Below are positions 25,767 through 33,783 of a DNA stretch of 64,000 bases, piece after piece; position 1 is the first letter of the stretch; each line of letters opens with the position of its first letter. This stretch comes from Paenibacillus apiarius (GTDB lineage Bacteria; Bacillota; Bacilli; Paenibacillales; Paenibacillaceae). The stretch spans positions 186,001 to 250,000 of the forward strand of contig NZ_JAFFHZ010000001.1 in assembly GCF_017052585.1 (NCBI RefSeq), given 5' to 3'. The notes under the pieces were generated by a model. The model did no database searches. It was not told the DNA's origin and saw only the letters and a program-made list of their open reading frames with translations. Both the position numbers and the translations under genes were made by a program.

Positions 25767-26744
25767 CTACCACAGGCTGTTACCGGATCTTCTAGCTACA
25801 TAGTTGGCAATCGTCAGCAAGCCAACGCTGATGATGGCTTTGAACAAGCCGACGGCGGTTGCATAGGAATACCGGTAATTGTTAATGCCGACTCGTATGA
25901 CATACGTATCAATTACGTCGGACACATCCCTCAAGGCCGGGTTCGAGGCGAGAATGAGAATGTCCTCGAAGCCTGCGCTGAGCAGGTTGCCTATCGCTAA
26001 AATAAGGAAGATGGTAACGACCGGCATGATGCTCGGAAGCGTTATCAAATAGATTTGCTTGAAACGGTTCGCCCCGTCCATGGAAGCGGCTTCATACATA
26101 TGCGGATCGATGCCCGCAATGGCTGCCAAGTATACGATGGAGCCGAATCCGATTTCTTTCCAGACGTTGGTCGTAACCAGAATGCTCCAAAAATATTCGG
26201 ACATGGATAAAAAATTAATCGGTTCGTCGATAGCCCTCAGCTTCTCGAGCAGCATGTTGATGCTGCCGTTATCCGTCGCAAGCATGGTGCTTACCATCCC
26301 GCCGACAATGACCCATGACATGAAGTGCGGTAAATACGTAATCGTTTGCACGATTCGCTTGAAAAAGATTTTGCGGACTTCGTTCAACATGAGCGCCAGT
26401 ATAATCGGCGCGGGAAATCCAATAACGAGCTTCAAAAGGCTGATGACAATCGTATTGCGCATGACGATATTGAAGTCAGGTGAATCGAAGAAAGCTTGGA
26501 AGTGCTTCAGCCCGACCCAGGGGCTGCTCAGGAAGCTGCTGCTGCCGATTTTGTAGTCCTGAAATGCGATCAGAACACCGTACATCGGAATATAGCTGAA
26601 CACAAATATAAGCACTAAAGCGGGTATAACCATCAACTGCAAATCGATTTGTCCGAAAAAGCGGGCAATGGTGCTCTTCTTTTTCTTCGGATTATCAAGG
26701 CTCAACCCGCTCTCTGCATCAGGGCTGACTGTTAATCGCGCCAT
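25767..26744 (-). CDS. Carbohydrate ABC permease, LplB type
   Basis: A 325-residue permease with a cytoplasmic lysine-rich N-terminus (NPKKKKSTIARFF) and six membrane helices. The EAA loop YEAASMDGANRFKQIYLITLP is near residues 221-241. It is the first gene of the operon permease-permease-lipoprotein, with an about 300-base leader before the next gene. The two-component pair at 19535-22886 lies just beyond the operon end. Confidence 0.95.
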   Translation of the reverse strand: MARLTVSPDAESGLSLDNPKKKKSTIARFFGQIDLQLMVIPALVLIFVFSYIPMYGVLIAFQDYKIGSSSFLSSPWVGLKHFQAFFDSPDFNIVMRNTIVISLLKLVIGFPAPIILALMLNEVRKIFFKRIVQTITYLPHFMSWVIVGGMVSTMLATDNGSINMLLEKLRAIDEPINFLSMSEYFWSILVTTNVWKEIGFGSIVYLAAIAGIDPHMYEAASMDGANRFKQIYLITLPSIMPVVTIFLILAIGNLLSAGFEDILILASNPALRDVSDVIDTYVIRVGINNYRYSYATAVGLFKAIISVGLLTIANYVARRSGNSLW

Positions 26745-27052
26745 CAGTTGACCCTCCTTATCTGTAAATGTAGATGTGATTGGTTAGTTCCAAGTGATTG
26801 TTACACCGAATCAGTACCGTAATCCTTATAATAACGGCAACCTGTTTTCATTGGATATTTTTCTGTTTCTTCTCTCTCTATACATGGCGCTCCTTCCTCT
26901 CCTTCCATATGTCTATCTATCTCTTCGCGTACCTTCATTGTAAGATTAAAGCGATTCAACCGATATATGAACAATCAACGAAAAATGATACTTTTCCATG
27001 GAGTTTCATGTGAGTGAAAAAAAGGAGCGGAAGGCTGGAGTTCGCCAAGCAA
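26745..27052. other. Leader region of the sugar ABC operon
   Basis: About 300 bases, purine-rich on the minus strand. It must hold the operon promoter. Two short minus-strand frames with fair ribosome binding sites exist near 26830-26920, but neither is convincing. No riboswitch motif is recognised. Confidence 0.5.
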
Positions 27053-27105
27053 AATGAAATGCGGCTCGCACCCCTCGGCCAAAGGGGCGCAAGCCGCATT
27101 TCATT
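27053..27105 (-). terminator. Terminator of the metallophosphoesterase gene
   Basis: AATGAAATGCGGCTCGCACC and its near-perfect complement ending CATTTCATT form a stem of about 22 bp. Confidence 0.85.
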
Positions 27106-27122
27106 GAGATAAAGCCGCCGTC

Positions 27123-28364
27123 CTAGACGGAGGTTGGAACTGCCGTCGTCCGGCAGGCTGCTTTCAAGCTGTGATCGCTAACATTTTGGAATGCGTCGAT
27201 GGCATGTATTTCGAGCTCGTACGCTTGATTCGGCTGCAAATCGGGCAGCGTCACACACACTTTGTCCACGAGCGGATAGTTGTAATATTCGGAATAAGCC
27301 AAATGCTGCACCGCTTCATTTCCATCTGCGCGCTTCACTTCAATTCGATAGGAATGAACCAGCTCGTCATCCACCGCTTGATCGAACGATATGCGTACAG
27401 AATTCGGCGTCGTATGCTCCTCATCGACAATGATACCCGCGTGTTGCGGGAAAGAAGGCTTTACTGTATCTCGCTCACTTGTATAAATAAATGATGCTCT
27501 AGCTGCTGGAACCTTAACCGACCAAGACTCTCCGATTTCCCGTGCATTCCAGAAATCCAAGCGCGCAATGACGACCCGGTCCTCATATACCTCAACCAGA
27601 CAGCCTTGGCTGAATTCCCGGTGGCCGGGCGGAAGATTCCCCTGCAGCTTCCCTCTCTCCACTTCCATATAGCTTAGGGAGGCGGTTCCAATTGAAGTGA
27701 AATGCTCTTGGTGAATGCTGCGGGGATCGTTCAATGGATAATGCGAATGCCCCGAGAATGTAATGACTTGCGGATAAGGCTTCAACGCGTTCATCAGCGC
27801 TTCGATGTTATCTTGAATCCCCCATTCCTCGCTGCCGTATACCGTATCCTTCAAGTGCTGGTGCAGGAACACGAAGATCGGCTGCGCCGGAGCATCGGCA
27901 GCCGCTTCTGCCAGCTGCTTGCTCAGCCATTCAATTTGTTGGAGCGAGAAGTATCCATGGGTCATCGTATCTTCCGTAGCCAAGACGATAAAATGATGCC
28001 CCTGAATGATGCGATGATAATATATCGACTCCATGCCCGTCATGTCAAGAAAGCGAGCTTGGGCTTGTGCGGGCGGCAATCCGTTCCAATAATCATGGTT
28101 GCCGATCGCAATGAGCGCCTCTGCTTCCGGCAGCTTGTGCTGGCGGAAAATCTTCATGTGGCGTTCATACTCTTCTACCATTCCGTTATTGGTCAGGTCC
28201 CCTACAATGACGAAGGCATCCTGCTTCGGCGCGCGCGCATTCAATTGCTGGAGCGCGCGTTCGAACTTATGAATGCACTCTTCTCCTGTCGGCGCGATAT
28301 GCACATCGCTAATTACCGGAAAGACAAGGCGGGGTTTTGCTTGCATCGAAGACATGGAAAACAT
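27123..28364 (-). CDS. Calcineurin-like metallophosphoesterase with C-terminal Fn3-like domain
   Basis: A 413-residue phosphoesterase. The metal-binding motifs are in order: SDVHI (residue about 20), VGDLTNNG (about 60), IGNHDYW (about 87), a His in FLHQHL, and SGHSHYP (about 207). The last 90 residues look like an Fn3 or purple-phosphatase-like beta domain. No signal peptide is evident, so it probably acts in the cytoplasm on a phosphodiester or phosphomonoester. The start is uncertain among ATGs at 28364 and 28355; AAGGAG lies just upstream. It is divergent from a DeoR regulator, which may control it. Confidence 0.9.
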   Translation of the reverse strand: MFSMSSMQAKPRLVFPVISDVHIAPTGEECIHKFERALQQLNARAPKQDAFVIVGDLTNNGMVEEYERHMKIFRQHKLPEAEALIAIGNHDYWNGLPPAQAQARFLDMTGMESIYYHRIIQGHHFIVLATEDTMTHGYFSLQQIEWLSKQLAEAAADAPAQPIFVFLHQHLKDTVYGSEEWGIQDNIEALMNALKPYPQVITFSGHSHYPLNDPRSIHQEHFTSIGTASLSYMEVERGKLQGNLPPGHREFSQGCLVEVYEDRVVIARLDFWNAREIGESWSVKVPAARASFIYTSERDTVKPSFPQHAGIIVDEEHTTPNSVRISFDQAVDDELVHSYRIEVKRADGNEAVQHLAYSEYYNYPLVDKVCVTLPDLQPNQAYELEIHAIDAFQNVSDHSLKAACRTTAVPTSV

Positions 28365-28481
28365 CCACTCCTTAGTTCATTGCAGTATGAATGCGATTTC
28401 ATAATGAATTCCACCTCAGTCTACTCCTTTCCGTCTGATTTGAAAAGATAATTCAATAAAAAATGTTCATGATATAATCTC

Positions 28482-28510
28482 GTGAAATCGCCAAAATTTT
28501 CCGATATAAT
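28482..28510 (+). promoter_or_regulatory. Probable promoter of the second deoR-type gene
   Basis: GTGAAA (28482-28487) and TATAAT (28505-28510) are 17 bp apart, about 50 bp before the gene. Confidence 0.5.
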
Positions 28511-28561
28511 AGAGGTCACCACGAACAAGCATTAACGAAACAATAAGGATGTGTGATTGCG

Positions 28562-29365
28562 TTGTTAGCGATTGAACGCCGGAAAGGCATCATGCAGCAC
28601 TTGCACCGTGATGGCAGAGTGTTGGTTGCCGAACTAAGCAGGCATTTCCGCGTATCTGAAGAAACCATACGCAGAGACTTGGACCGCCTGGAAAGAGAAG
28701 GGCTGCTGCAGCGGACGCACGGCGGCGCTTTTCTGGAGGATGATCTTATTACCGACCTTCCGATATGGGTGCGGGAAGACTTCTATTTGGCGGAAAAAAA
28801 GTGGATTGGTTCCAAATGCGCACGGCTCGTCAAAAACGGAGACACGATAATGCTCGATTCCAGTACGACCTCGCTTCATATCGCCAGGTCAGTGAAAACA
28901 CTTAAGCATCTGACCGTCATTACGAACTCGCTCAAAGTGCTTACCGAGCTCTCCGATGCCGATCATATCAAATTGATATGTACCGGCGGCACTTTGCGGC
29001 ATCATTCCTTGTCTTATTCGGGCCATGCGGCCGCCAAAGCGATATCCTTGTATTTGGCTGACAAGGCGTTCATCTCCTGCTCTGGCATGGATATGCGGCA
29101 CGGGGTGACAGATACGAATGAGAATGAAGCGGAAATACGCAAAATGATGATCCAAAATGCCAAATACAGCTTCCTCGTAGCGGATCAGTCCAAATGCGAC
29201 AAGAATGGCCTTGCCAAAATTGCTGGCTATGCCGCCTTTCACAAGCTCATCACGAATGCCCCGTTGAACGCCGAGTGGCGGGAGCATCTAGGCAAATATG
29301 CCATCGACATCGATGATCAGCCAGCTCCCCGAACTGACGAAAGAGCGCATTCCGGGAAAATTTAA
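28562..29365 (+). CDS. DeoR/GlpR-family transcriptional regulator
   Basis: A 267-residue repressor. The N-terminal HTH (residues about 3-55) contains ELSRHFRVSEETIRRDLDRL and the RTHGGA hinge; the sensor domain has LDSSTTSLHIA and TGGTLRHHS. TTG at 28562 gives MLAIERRKGIM, the usual family beginning, so I prefer it to GTG at 28553. It is divergent from the metallophosphoesterase gene. DeoR proteins respond to sugar phosphates, and the adjacent phosphoesterase is a plausible target; this is inference. Confidence 0.9.
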   Translation: MLAIERRKGIMQHLHRDGRVLVAELSRHFRVSEETIRRDLDRLEREGLLQRTHGGAFLEDDLITDLPIWVREDFYLAEKKWIGSKCARLVKNGDTIMLDSSTTSLHIARSVKTLKHLTVITNSLKVLTELSDADHIKLICTGGTLRHHSLSYSGHAAAKAISLYLADKAFISCSGMDMRHGVTDTNENEAEIRKMMIQNAKYSFLVADQSKCDKNGLAKIAGYAAFHKLITNAPLNAEWREHLGKYAIDIDDQPAPRTDERAHSGKI

Positions 29366-29479
29366 ACGGAAGATATGCGCAGATCGGTTTTGCATGACAC
29401 CCAGCCCGCCCCTGCGATGGCAGCATCCTTCGACCCGTCCATCAAGATATCGCCGAACGCTACCAGTGAACAAGCAAAT

Positions 29480-29511
29480 AAGGAGCAAGCCGGTATCCGG
29501 CTTGCTCCTTA
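29480..29511. terminator. Bidirectional terminator
   Basis: AAGGAGCAAGCCGG and CCGGCTTGCTCCTT form a 14-bp perfect stem between the convergent deoR-type and permease genes. Confidence 0.85.
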
Positions 29512-29533
29512 CGCTTGAATACTATGCAAATCC

Positions 29534-31426
29534 CTACATTACGCTTTTCAGCTTCTTCACATAGTTCGCGCGAATGAATACGAAATAGATGATCTGAATG
29601 ACCAAGAAAGAACCCAGGACGAGCGAAGATTCCACCACCAGATTTTGATTGAACGTGTTCTGGAGCGTGTTCAAGGCGACCGCGCCGTGGATGACGGCAA
29701 CGATGATCGGCACGAAGAACAGCAGCCCGATTTGGGTGGATGCGATCTTGGACAATTCGCCTTCCGTCAACCCGAGCTTGCTGATGGCCCGGTATTGTAT
29801 GCGGTCGTTATCCAGGTCGGCATACAGCCGGAAGTACAGGAAGCTTCCCGCGGCGACGAAGAACACTGCGCCGATGAACAGGCCCGTCAACAGGATTTGT
29901 CCGAATCCTTGATTGATGTCGTTCAATTCATACGCTCGCGATGAAAAGCGGTAGTGCTCTCCGTTCCCTTTCAATTCCTTCATCAATTTCTTCGAAACGC
30001 CCAGCGTCTGCTTCCAATCTGCAACGTCGTACACGTACATGGCAGAATCGGATTCAGATTTCGGCAGCGCTTGGAACACATCGTCGGATACAACCGCGAT
30101 ATTAGAGCCTCCCACGCTCTGCATCAGCGAAGACGGCATCACCGTGTTTTCCGTGACCGTAAGCTTCCGGTCCATGAGCGTCAGCTTTTTCTCCTGCCCC
30201 TTGCTGCCTCTGTCGTAGCCCATGTTCAGGTCATCCGCATAGAATAAGCGCGCTTCATCCTTGCCTATCGCGACATCTCCCTTGATGATGCGATTATAAT
30301 CAGACGCGGCAATGAAGGAATAATCCTTGTCTGTTTCGGCATCGGCGGCACTTTTCTTTTTGATGACCATGGACTCGAAGGCAATGTTTTCTTGCCCCAG
30401 CATTTGTTCGATGAGCGCGGTATGCTCTCCAGCCTGCTTATTCTCAACATATGATACATATTTCAAAGGCGGCGTCGACGCCGACATCATGTTGGTGAAC
30501 ATCGACTTTATTCCCACCAGCGTGCCGATGGCCGTAAAGGCGACGGTAGAGATGATCGCCACCAGGAAGAACATGCGGGCGTTGTCTTTCATGCGGTACG
30601 CCAAATCAGACAGCGTAATCATGTTCGTGTTGCTGCGGTACAGCTTTTTGTTGTTTTTCAGCTTATGAATGATATAGACGCTCAATTGCGTAAATAAGAA
30701 ATACGTTCCCACGCTGACGATAACCGCCACGGGCAACAGCGCGAATATAACGAGAATCCCCTTGACGACAAATGCGATGGCGTAGCCAATGATGAGCAGC
30801 ACAGCAGCCAATATGGCAAGCACGCGCGAAGCTTTCGGCTCCGGCTTTGGCTTGGCCGTTCCTTTCAGCAGATCGATTAGCGAGCTGCTGCGCAAAATCG
30901 TGGCAGTAAACAACGAAATAAATAAAAATAACAGCGTGAACGCGGCAAAGGAGAGCCAAATCGCCTTCACCGGCATGTAAAAGGCCAGCGATTTCTCCAG
31001 CGACAACACCGAGGAGCCCAGCATGAGCATCCCCTTGGACAGTACAAGGCCAATTGCAATCCCAGATACAGTCGCCGCGAGTCCGATAATGATATTCTCC
31101 AGGAAGACGAGCCGTCTCAGCTGCATATCGGACATCCCCTGCATAATGCATATGCCGAATTCCTTTTTACGTGACTTCAGAAAGACGCTCATGGAATACA
31201 GAATAAAGAAAAACGTAAACACATAAATAATATATTGCGCCACATCCATTCCCGTCTGCGCGCCTTTGCCGTAAGTGCCTTGACCTTGAAAGCTTAATTC
31301 AGGATGAAACGCCAGCATCGAATAGACGAAGAAAATCATGACCGAGAAGGCGCAGCTGAAGAAATAGCCAGCATACAGCCGTTTATTGCGAAATACGTTT
31401 TTAAACGCGAACTGCCGAAAATTCAT
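29534..31426 (-). CDS. BceB-like FtsX-domain ABC permease
   Basis: A 630-residue permease with ten hydrophobic helices arranged as in BceB: one, then three, a large extracellular domain of about 200 residues (about 305-510), then the rest. Such proteins detect and remove cell-wall-targeting antimicrobial peptides such as bacitracin. The gene overlaps the upstream ATPase gene by 26 bp, so the two are a unit. Unlike classical bce loci, no BceRS-type two-component pair is adjacent. Confidence 0.92.
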   Translation of the reverse strand: MNFRQFAFKNVFRNKRLYAGYFFSCAFSVMIFFVYSMLAFHPELSFQGQGTYGKGAQTGMDVAQYIIYVFTFFFILYSMSVFLKSRKKEFGICIMQGMSDMQLRRLVFLENIIIGLAATVSGIAIGLVLSKGMLMLGSSVLSLEKSLAFYMPVKAIWLSFAAFTLLFLFISLFTATILRSSSLIDLLKGTAKPKPEPKASRVLAILAAVLLIIGYAIAFVVKGILVIFALLPVAVIVSVGTYFLFTQLSVYIIHKLKNNKKLYRSNTNMITLSDLAYRMKDNARMFFLVAIISTVAFTAIGTLVGIKSMFTNMMSASTPPLKYVSYVENKQAGEHTALIEQMLGQENIAFESMVIKKKSAADAETDKDYSFIAASDYNRIIKGDVAIGKDEARLFYADDLNMGYDRGSKGQEKKLTLMDRKLTVTENTVMPSSLMQSVGGSNIAVVSDDVFQALPKSESDSAMYVYDVADWKQTLGVSKKLMKELKGNGEHYRFSSRAYELNDINQGFGQILLTGLFIGAVFFVAAGSFLYFRLYADLDNDRIQYRAISKLGLTEGELSKIASTQIGLLFFVPIIVAVIHGAVALNTLQNTFNQNLVVESSLVLGSFLVIQIIYFVFIRANYVKKLKSVM

Positions 31427-32165
31427 CTTCCGTTCCCCCTATTGCCGACAATACATTCATGATTTCTTGGAAGAACACGTCCCGGCCATTCGCCCGGTGA
31501 AGCTCCCGGTACAACGAGCCGTCCTTGATGAAGATGACGCGATCGCAGTAGCTGGCCGCCTGAGCGTCATGCGTAACCATCATCATCGTGGCTTCTTCTT
31601 CCTTGTTCAGCCTTTGCAGAGTCTCAAGCACGTCCTTTGCCGATTTCGAATCAAGGTTGCCGGTCGGCTCATCCGCCAATATCAGCTTCGGATCATGGAT
31701 GATGGCCCGTGCGATGGCTGTGCGTTGGCATTGTCCGCCCGATATTTCGTAAGTGCGCTTGTTCAGTATGTGGGTGATGCCGAGCTTATCGGCAATCCGG
31801 TTTACCCGTTCATCCTGCTCTTTGATGCTCACATTTTCCAGTGTGAGCGGAAAGATGATATTCTCTTTTACCGTCAGTGTCTGCAGCAGATTAAAATCTT
31901 GAAAGACAAAGCCGAGCTCTTGGCGGCGAAACAACGCCAACTGGCGCTTGCTCAATTTATGGATTTGCTGACCGCCGATGAATACCTCGCCTGATGAGGG
32001 CTTGTCAATGGTAGAGACGACATTGAGCAAGGTCGTCTTCCCGCTGCCGGACGGTCCCATAACGCCGACGAATTCCCCTTTCTGAACGGTCAAATTCAAA
32101 TTCGCCAGCGCTTTATAAGCTACTTTGCCTTCATATACTTTCGATACGTTCCGGACTTCTAACAT
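31401..32165 (-). CDS. BceA-like ABC transporter ATPase
   Basis: A 254-residue ATPase of the MacB/BceA group. Walker A is GPSGSGKTT (residue about 37), the signature is SGGQCQRTAIAR (about 142) and Walker B is LILADEPTG (about 162). It has the Q-loop QDFNLLQTL. The start ATG has a moderate ribosome binding site. It forms an overlapping pair with the BceB-like permease and powers it. Confidence 0.94.
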   Translation of the reverse strand: MLEVRNVSKVYEGKVAYKALANLNLTVQKGEFVGVMGPSGSGKTTLLNVVSTIDKPSSGEVFIGGQQIHKLSKRQLALFRRQELGFVFQDFNLLQTLTVKENIIFPLTLENVSIKEQDERVNRIADKLGITHILNKRTYEISGGQCQRTAIARAIIHDPKLILADEPTGNLDSKSAKDVLETLQRLNKEEEATMMMVTHDAQAASYCDRVIFIKDGSLYRELHRANGRDVFFQEIMNVLSAIGGTEDEFSAVRV

Positions 32166-32311
32166 CGGTAATAAGCACGCTCCTTCGGAGTAATCTTTAT
32201 ATCAACACTGTAATCCTTAATGGTAACCGAAGCCATTGGTATACCTTACGGCAACCTTTCGTTTTTGTAATATTTAGTGAAATCATGCTGTCCTGTTGCA
32301 ACATCGCCGCT

Positions 32312-32352
32312 AAAAAAAAAGAGCCCGCATCCATCGATGCGAAGCCCCGCTC
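32312..32352 (-). terminator. Terminator of the VanW/lipoprotein pair
   Basis: On the minus strand a GAGC...GCATC-GATG-GATGC...GCTC hairpin is followed by nine T residues (positions 32320-32312). Confidence 0.75.
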
Positions 32353-32385
32353 CCGGTCCCTTATTATCATTGCACGATTGCACGC

Positions 32386-32733
32386 CTAATCGTCGCGCCG
32401 TTTCCTGCGGCTAAGCGAAAACCCGCCGAAGCCGCCCAATATGGCCAAGTAAAATCCAAGATCGTACCACCAGCCCGTATTGTTCACCTCATACACGCGA
32501 ATGTCCCCGTTGAAAACGCCGATGATGAGCGAAATCGGGGCGATCCAGCCATGCCAGATGCCCCAGAAAAATCCCGCCGGATCCGCTTGCGTGTAAGAGC
32601 CGTCTCCCGGCACACAGCCGCTCAGCAGGCCCATCATTAGTGCCAGTGCGGCACACAGCCCGGCATAGCGGGCCCAATGGCTTTTCTTCGTTTTTTTCTG
32701 TTCCGCCTTCGCTTCCTGACCATGCTCTCTCAT
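32386..32733 (-). CDS. Small lipoprotein-like membrane protein
   Basis: A 115-residue protein. After a charged N-terminus (EAKAEQKKTKK) the hydrophobic segment ends in LLSGC, a lipobox, so it may be lipidated at about Cys40. A second helix (about 88-106) and a basic RRKRRDD tail follow. Segment WGIWHGWIAPISLI is typical of a widespread but uncharacterised family. Its ATG overlaps the stop of the VanW gene by four bases (ATGA), so expression is coupled. Confidence 0.8.
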   Translation of the reverse strand: MREHGQEAKAEQKKTKKSHWARYAGLCAALALMMGLLSGCVPGDGSYTQADPAGFFWGIWHGWIAPISLIIGVFNGDIRVYEVNNTGWWYDLGFYLAILGGFGGFSLSRRKRRDD

Positions 32734-33587
32734 TTACATTCCTCCTGGCTGCATGATTGCGCCGAGACATCTGCCTCGAGCAAGGGCGCATACATCATAA
32801 GAGCGTGATTTTCAGTCACATATTCGTCTGCGCAGCAATCTCCATCAGCATTGAATGCTTTGCGATACAATATATTATGCCTCACATACCCTCCCCAATG
32901 CTCTTGCCGAATGGCGTGATCACGCTCATACACTTCGTATCTATAGCGCGCCGGATTCGTCGAACGCCAAGCCCCGGCAAGCGCATCGCCGGTCAGCGTA
33001 AGCTCCAACTGAAACGGATTTCCGGTCGGATTGAAAAGCATCAGATCCAAATCATTATACGAGCATGTGGCTCCGCTGCCGAAGGGCTGCGTACGGCCGC
33101 TGTCCGGGAAGACATCATAAGAGTGACGGTGCCGTTCCACGACTTGAAGCGGAGTATGCAGCGCCATCCAGTAGATCAGATTGGAAAGTTGGCACAGCCC
33201 TCCGCCCACTCCGATGCGCATGCGCCCGCAGAAGAGGATCATCCCGTCGACGTAACCTTTGCGGCGAGTGGGCTTGCCGATGAGCCGCCAATAGGAGAAT
33301 GTCTCGCCCGGCATTATCGTCACCTGATCCAAACGTTCTACGGCCAAAGATAGATTATGTGCTTTATTATGTTGAAGCTGCACGTCTACATCCCTAAGCT
33401 TGCGGAAGAGCGGCGTCGTATGACGGACAATAACGTGGGGAAGCTGCGTAACGGTGCGTTGCCGTGCCAACTGATTGCGCATTCGGAACCACTTCCATCT
33501 TCGCAGCATCGTGAAGGCCAATCGACCGCAGACGAGGCGAAGCTTGGAACGCGGCTTTGGCTGCAGGGTCTTGCGCACTGGCTGCAT
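32730..33587 (-). CDS. VanW-family protein
   Basis: A 285-residue protein of the VanW family, whose biochemical role is unknown although some members lie in vancomycin-resistance clusters. The conserved core MPGETFSYWRLIGKPT and GVGGGLCQLSNLIYWM (residues about 92-140) is intact. There is no clear signal peptide; the N-terminus is strongly basic. It is coupled by a four-base overlap to the small lipoprotein gene. No van genes are nearby, so antibiotic resistance should not be assumed. Confidence 0.9.
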   Translation of the reverse strand: MQPVRKTLQPKPRSKLRLVCGRLAFTMLRRWKWFRMRNQLARQRTVTQLPHVIVRHTTPLFRKLRDVDVQLQHNKAHNLSLAVERLDQVTIMPGETFSYWRLIGKPTRRKGYVDGMILFCGRMRIGVGGGLCQLSNLIYWMALHTPLQVVERHRHSYDVFPDSGRTQPFGSGATCSYNDLDLMLFNPTGNPFQLELTLTGDALAGAWRSTNPARYRYEVYERDHAIRQEHWGGYVRHNILYRKAFNADGDCCADEYVTENHALMMYAPLLEADVSAQSCSQEECK

Positions 33588-33783
33588 ACGGTCACCTCTT
33601 TGTTCATTGCTATTTCTGGCAGGTTATGATATAGTTATCATTCCTTTTTCCATTTTTGCACAGAAGTGAGGAAAGTCAAGAGACAACTTTTTTTCCGTCG
33701 TTTCATTGGATTGTTTAGCTGGATATTTTGAATCTGGCAGTATGGTTGGATCGTTAATTATGATTCTTAGGAGGTAACTGAAA

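Noticed and set aside
26820..26930. Two overlapping short leader frames with fair ribosome binding sites before the lplB-type gene
   Set aside because: They overlap in different frames in a purine-rich tract, where such signals arise by chance.
32730..33587. VanW gene as evidence of vancomycin resistance
   Set aside because: No vanA/H/X-type genes are nearby, and VanW proteins are common in paenibacilli without resistance.
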